Below, piece by piece: positions 6,106 through 8,161 of a DNA stretch of 8,161 nt (within the stretch, counting starts at the first letter, position 1; the number at the start of each line of letters is the position of its first letter). The translations under genes were made by a program, and so were the position numbers. The stretch comes from Candidatus Auribacterota bacterium (GTDB lineage: Bacteria > Auribacterota > JAFGBW01 > JAFGJP01), in the NCBI GenBank assembly GCA_016929035.1, contig JAFGJP010000170.1, forward strand, positions 1 through 8,161, read 5' to 3'. The notes beneath the pieces are model-generated. The model had not been told where the DNA came from, ran no database searches, and was given only the letters and a program-made list of their open reading frames with translations.

Positions 6106-6751
6106 TCAAGACAAAAAGACGACCGGCATCTTTCGCTCTTCGCTGACTCTTTTTCTTATCACAGCCTCAGCCGCGTTCCTGCTGGCTTTCGTGTATACAA
6201 AAACAAAAGACAAGATTGCCCAGACCGAAAATTCGAAAAAAATGAAATCCTATGAGCAAATATTTCCCAAAGGGCGATTCAGCGAAGAAAAGATCATCGA
6301 AGATATGCCCTTTGTCGAGGTCTCTACTCAAGAAGGGAATCCTCTGGGGTATATCATTTTTACTCAAGGGGAAGGCTACAGCAGCACAATAAAGATCGCT
6401 TACGGAATAACAATGGACAAAAAGGTCAAAGGCGTAATTATTCTTTCCCAGCAGGAGACGCCCGGCCTTGGAGCCCGCGCAGGTGAAGTCAAAAAAAACA
6501 TTACCCTCGTGTCTCTCCTGTCATCTCTTTTCAACGCTCAGGGGGAGCCGCAAAACGAAGTCCAGAGACCATGGTTCCAGAAGCAGTATGAAAACCTTTC
6601 CCTCGAAGAGCTCTGGCTGAAAAAACAGAATGAAAACGGCAAGATCGAAGCCATTACCGGCGCAACGATAACTTCGAATGCTGTCACACAAGCCGTCAGG
6701 GAAAGCCTGGAACAATTCATAAAAAATGTTCAGGAGAAGGAGCACAAATAA
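6098..6751 (+). CDS. rnfG: Rnf electron transport complex subunit RnfG
   Basis: This FMN-carrying subunit is homologous to NqrC: one membrane anchor and a domain on the outer side. The 217-residue protein has a hydrophobic helix at about 14-33, then an FMN-binding domain with GYIIFTQGEGYSSTI (84-98), a QQETPGLGAR segment (118-127) and the flavinylation motif EAITGATITSNAV (184-196). FMN is expected on Thr190 through a phosphoester made by ApbE. The motif's leading residue is Glu184 rather than the usual Asp, a conservative change. The gene overlaps rnfD by 8 bp and ends 5 bp before rnfE. No apbE gene is visible in the window. Confidence 0.95.
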   Translation: MADQDKKTTGIFRSSLTLFLITASAAFLLAFVYTKTKDKIAQTENSKKMKSYEQIFPKGRFSEEKIIEDMPFVEVSTQEGNPLGYIIFTQGEGYSSTIKIAYGITMDKKVKGVIILSQQETPGLGARAGEVKKNITLVSLLSSLFNAQGEPQNEVQRPWFQKQYENLSLEELWLKKQNENGKIEAITGATITSNAVTQAVRESLEQFIKNVQEKEHK

Positions 6752-6756
6752 AGATA

Positions 6757-7347
6757 ATGAAATCAAATATTAAAATTATGATTAACGGCATTCTCAAAAA
6801 CAATCCTGTTTTTGTCGTTCTTCTTGGTCTCTGCCCTACGCTGGCAGTCTCGTCATCCCTGAAAAACGCTATAGGAATGGGATTGGCTGCAAGCTTTGTC
6901 CTTATCAGCTCAAACATCATCATCTCTTTCTTCAGAAAGATCATACCCGATAATATCCGAATACCCGCTTTCATTACGGTCATCGCCACATTCGTGATCA
7001 TTGTGGAGCTCGCGATGAAGGCTTATTTTCCTGTTCTAAGTGAAAAGCTGGGAATTTTCATCCCTCTCATTGTTGTAAACTGCATCATCCTCGGGCGGGC
7101 GGAAGCTTTTGCCTCCAAGAACGGATTCCTGAATTCGCTTTTTGACGGGCTCGGAAGCGGCATCGGCTTCACCCTTGCGCTTCTTCTCATATCCTTTTTC
7201 CGCGAACTTCTGGGAAACGGCTCCCTGTGGGATATCCCGATAGCTGCAGGCTTTAAGCCCATGCTTGTTTTCATCCTGCCTGCAGGAGCATTTTTCACCA
7301 TGGGCATTCTGCTGGCTTTCTTTAACTGGATAAGGAAAAAATCATGA
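6757..7347 (+). CDS. rnfE: Rnf electron transport complex membrane subunit RnfE
   Basis: This integral membrane subunit (196 residues, about six helices) is homologous to NqrD and paralogous to RnfA. Signatures are NNPVFVVLLGLCPTLAVSSS (15-34), IPAFITVIATFV (69-80), LGIFIPLIVVNCIILGRAEA (98-117), FASKNG (118-123) and GLGSGIGFTLAL (131-142). Cys26 and Cys109 match the paired cysteines that, together with the pair in RnfA, hold an Fe-S cluster within the membrane in Nqr/Rnf complexes. AGGAG and AAGGAG (6732-6742) precede ATG 6757 at a rather long 14 nt. An in-frame ATG at 6778 is an alternative that would remove seven residues and keep all conserved parts. Confidence 0.95.
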   Translation: MKSNIKIMINGILKNNPVFVVLLGLCPTLAVSSSLKNAIGMGLAASFVLISSNIIISFFRKIIPDNIRIPAFITVIATFVIIVELAMKAYFPVLSEKLGIFIPLIVVNCIILGRAEAFASKNGFLNSLFDGLGSGIGFTLALLLISFFRELLGNGSLWDIPIAAGFKPMLVFILPAGAFFTMGILLAFFNWIRKKS

Positions 7348-7994
7348 ACATGGTCTTGTACTTTCAGATTCTTATCATAGCCGTTTTTGTCAATAACTTT
7401 GTCCTTTCGCAGTTTCTGGGACTCTGCCCTTATATGGGAGTTTCAAAAAGGCTGGACTCAGCCATCGGTATGGGTGCGGCAGTCATCTTTGTCATGACGC
7501 TGGCCTCAGCTCTTTCATGGGTGCTGGAATCTTTCTTTCTTTCGCCGACAGAAAAAAATGTGTGGTTTATCCTCTTTGGAGACGGAAACGATGTTTCCGC
7601 CTTTGATTTTACTTATCTGCGGACAATTGTTTTCATTCTTTCCATTGCTGCGCTTGTTCAGCTTGTTGAAATCTTCATGAAAAAGTTTACTCCTGCCATG
7701 TACGAGCTTCTCGGGATATATCTTCCCTTGATAACGACAAACTGCGCTATCCTGGGAGTCGTCCTTCTTAACATAAAGACTTTTGGTTCCGGTGAAGCCA
7801 GCCTGATGAAGTCCATTATTAACGCTCTTGGGGCAGGGATCGGATTTACGCTGGCTATTGTCATTATGGCCGGCATCAGGGAAAGGATCGACGAAAATAT
7901 TTCATCTGTTCCCAACGCGCTCCGGGGGTCTGCTCTTACATTTATTGTTGCAGGGCTTCTGTCTCTAGCGTTCATGGGATTTGTGGGGTTTTAA
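7344..7994 (+). CDS. rnfA: Rnf electron transport complex membrane subunit RnfA, with an extra loop
   Basis: This integral membrane subunit is homologous to NqrE. The family core is clear: VNNFVLSQFLGLCPYMGVSK (16-35), IGMGAAVIFVMTLASALSW (41-59), YLRTIVFILSIAALVQLVE (91-109), LGIYLPLITTNCAILGV (123-139), GIGFTLAIVIMAGIRER (165-181) and FIVAGLLSLAFMGF (200-213). Cys28 and Cys134 are the expected cluster ligands. At 216 residues it is longer than the usual ~190. The excess lies mainly between about residues 64 and 90, where homologues have a short loop, and near 146-153. Its ATG overlaps the rnfE stop (ATGA), with TAAGGA 7 nt upstream. It is the last gene of the operon here; rnfB does not follow within the remaining 167 bp. 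Confidence 0.95.
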   Translation: MNMVLYFQILIIAVFVNNFVLSQFLGLCPYMGVSKRLDSAIGMGAAVIFVMTLASALSWVLESFFLSPTEKNVWFILFGDGNDVSAFDFTYLRTIVFILSIAALVQLVEIFMKKFTPAMYELLGIYLPLITTNCAILGVVLLNIKTFGSGEASLMKSIINALGAGIGFTLAIVIMAGIRERIDENISSVPNALRGSALTFIVAGLLSLAFMGFVGF

Positions 7995-7995
7995 A

Positions 7996-8030
7996 AATAC
8001 TTGATACTCGATGCTGGATGCTGGATACTA
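7996..8030 (+). repeat. Heptanucleotide tandem array 6
   Basis: Five consecutive 7-nt units begin 2 bp after the rnfA stop: AATACTT, then GATACTC, then GATGCTG twice, then GATACTA. The last unit runs into CTAG at 8028, the start of the second MITE-like element, the same junction as at 1392-1397. ATACTA and TAGTAT (8025-8030 and 8034-8039) also form a 6-bp stem across the junction. Confidence 0.65.
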
Positions 8031-8161
8031 GTGTAGTATTACATGCTTCTCTTTACAATGGTTCGTCATTGCGGATTAAAAGCAAAGCAATCTCAAGTAA
8101 TTTATTTTCAATAGATTGCTTCGTCGCTTCTAGCTCCTCGCAATGACATCGTATATAAAGC
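8028..8161. mobile_element. MITE-like palindromic element, copy 2, probably cut by the window end
   Basis: It begins CTAGT like copy 1 and reaches the word GTCATTGCG after 37 nt, against 36 nt in copy 1. Inner arms are 8065-8093 and 8113-8147. The right arm, reverse-complemented, reads GTCATTGCGAGGAG, a 5-nt variable patch, then AGCGACGAAGCAATCT, almost identical to 1429-1462 of copy 1. The left arm is more diverged. The outer right arm with its CTAG end should lie just past base 8161. It forms the 3' flank of the rnf operon, and its hairpin could serve as an RNA end or stabiliser. Confidence 0.6.

Noticed and set aside
3750..7994. A Na+-translocating NADH:quinone reductase (nqr) operon instead of rnf
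   Set aside because: The first gene has RnfC-type tandem [4Fe-4S] motifs rather than NqrA features, the order C-D-G-E-A is that of rnf, and no NqrF-like NADH subunit is present.

Overview
The window holds one 5'-truncated gene for an exported protein of unknown function, one complete lone sugar-transferase gene, and a compact five-gene rnf operon (rnfC-D-G-E-A). All lie on the + strand and are separated by intergenic DNA packed with short repeats. The Rnf genes point to an anaerobic bacterium that links ferredoxin oxidation to NAD+ reduction and ion pumping. The AT-leaning coding sequence and the repeat-filled spacers remind me of uncultured lineages such as Candidatus Omnitrophota. That placement is a weak impression, not a demonstrated result.

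Layout. Positions 1-1218 encode an exported hypothetical protein whose start lies upstream of the window. Positions 1219-1752 are non-coding and contain a decamer-built repeat (1236-1309), a heptamer array (1371-1398), a MITE-like palindromic element with CTAG ends (1393-1545), a long palindrome (1588-1682) and an AT-rich heptamer array (1708-1735). Positions 1753-3138 encode a WcaJ/PglC-type polyprenyl-phosphate sugar phosphotransferase. Positions 3139-3749 are non-coding and contain a heptamer array, a second copy of the decamer repeat, a CCTGAGC-type repeat cluster, two more heptamer arrays and a plausible extended -10 promoter just before rnfC. Positions 3750-7994 are the rnf operon, with overlaps of 20, 8 and 4 bp and one gap of 5 bp. 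Positions 7995-8161 are non-coding, with a heptamer array running into a second copy of the MITE-like element.

The Rnf proteins form one membrane complex. RnfC carries two [4Fe-4S] clusters and flavin/nucleotide-binding motifs. RnfD and RnfG are expected to carry covalent FMN on threonine. RnfE and RnfA are paralogous membrane subunits, each supplying two cysteines to a shared Fe-S site. The ferredoxin-side subunit RnfB is not encoded next to the operon on either side within this window, although common gene orders put it directly before rnfC or directly after rnfA.

The most unusual signal is in the spacers. At least six separate stretches show 7-nt periodicity with different drifting consensus words. 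Two of them are inverted copies flanking the 3139-3749 spacer, and two run straight into the CTAG ends of the MITE-like element. A second family is built from roughly 10-nt units. I found no CRISPR array, RNA gene or transposase gene.
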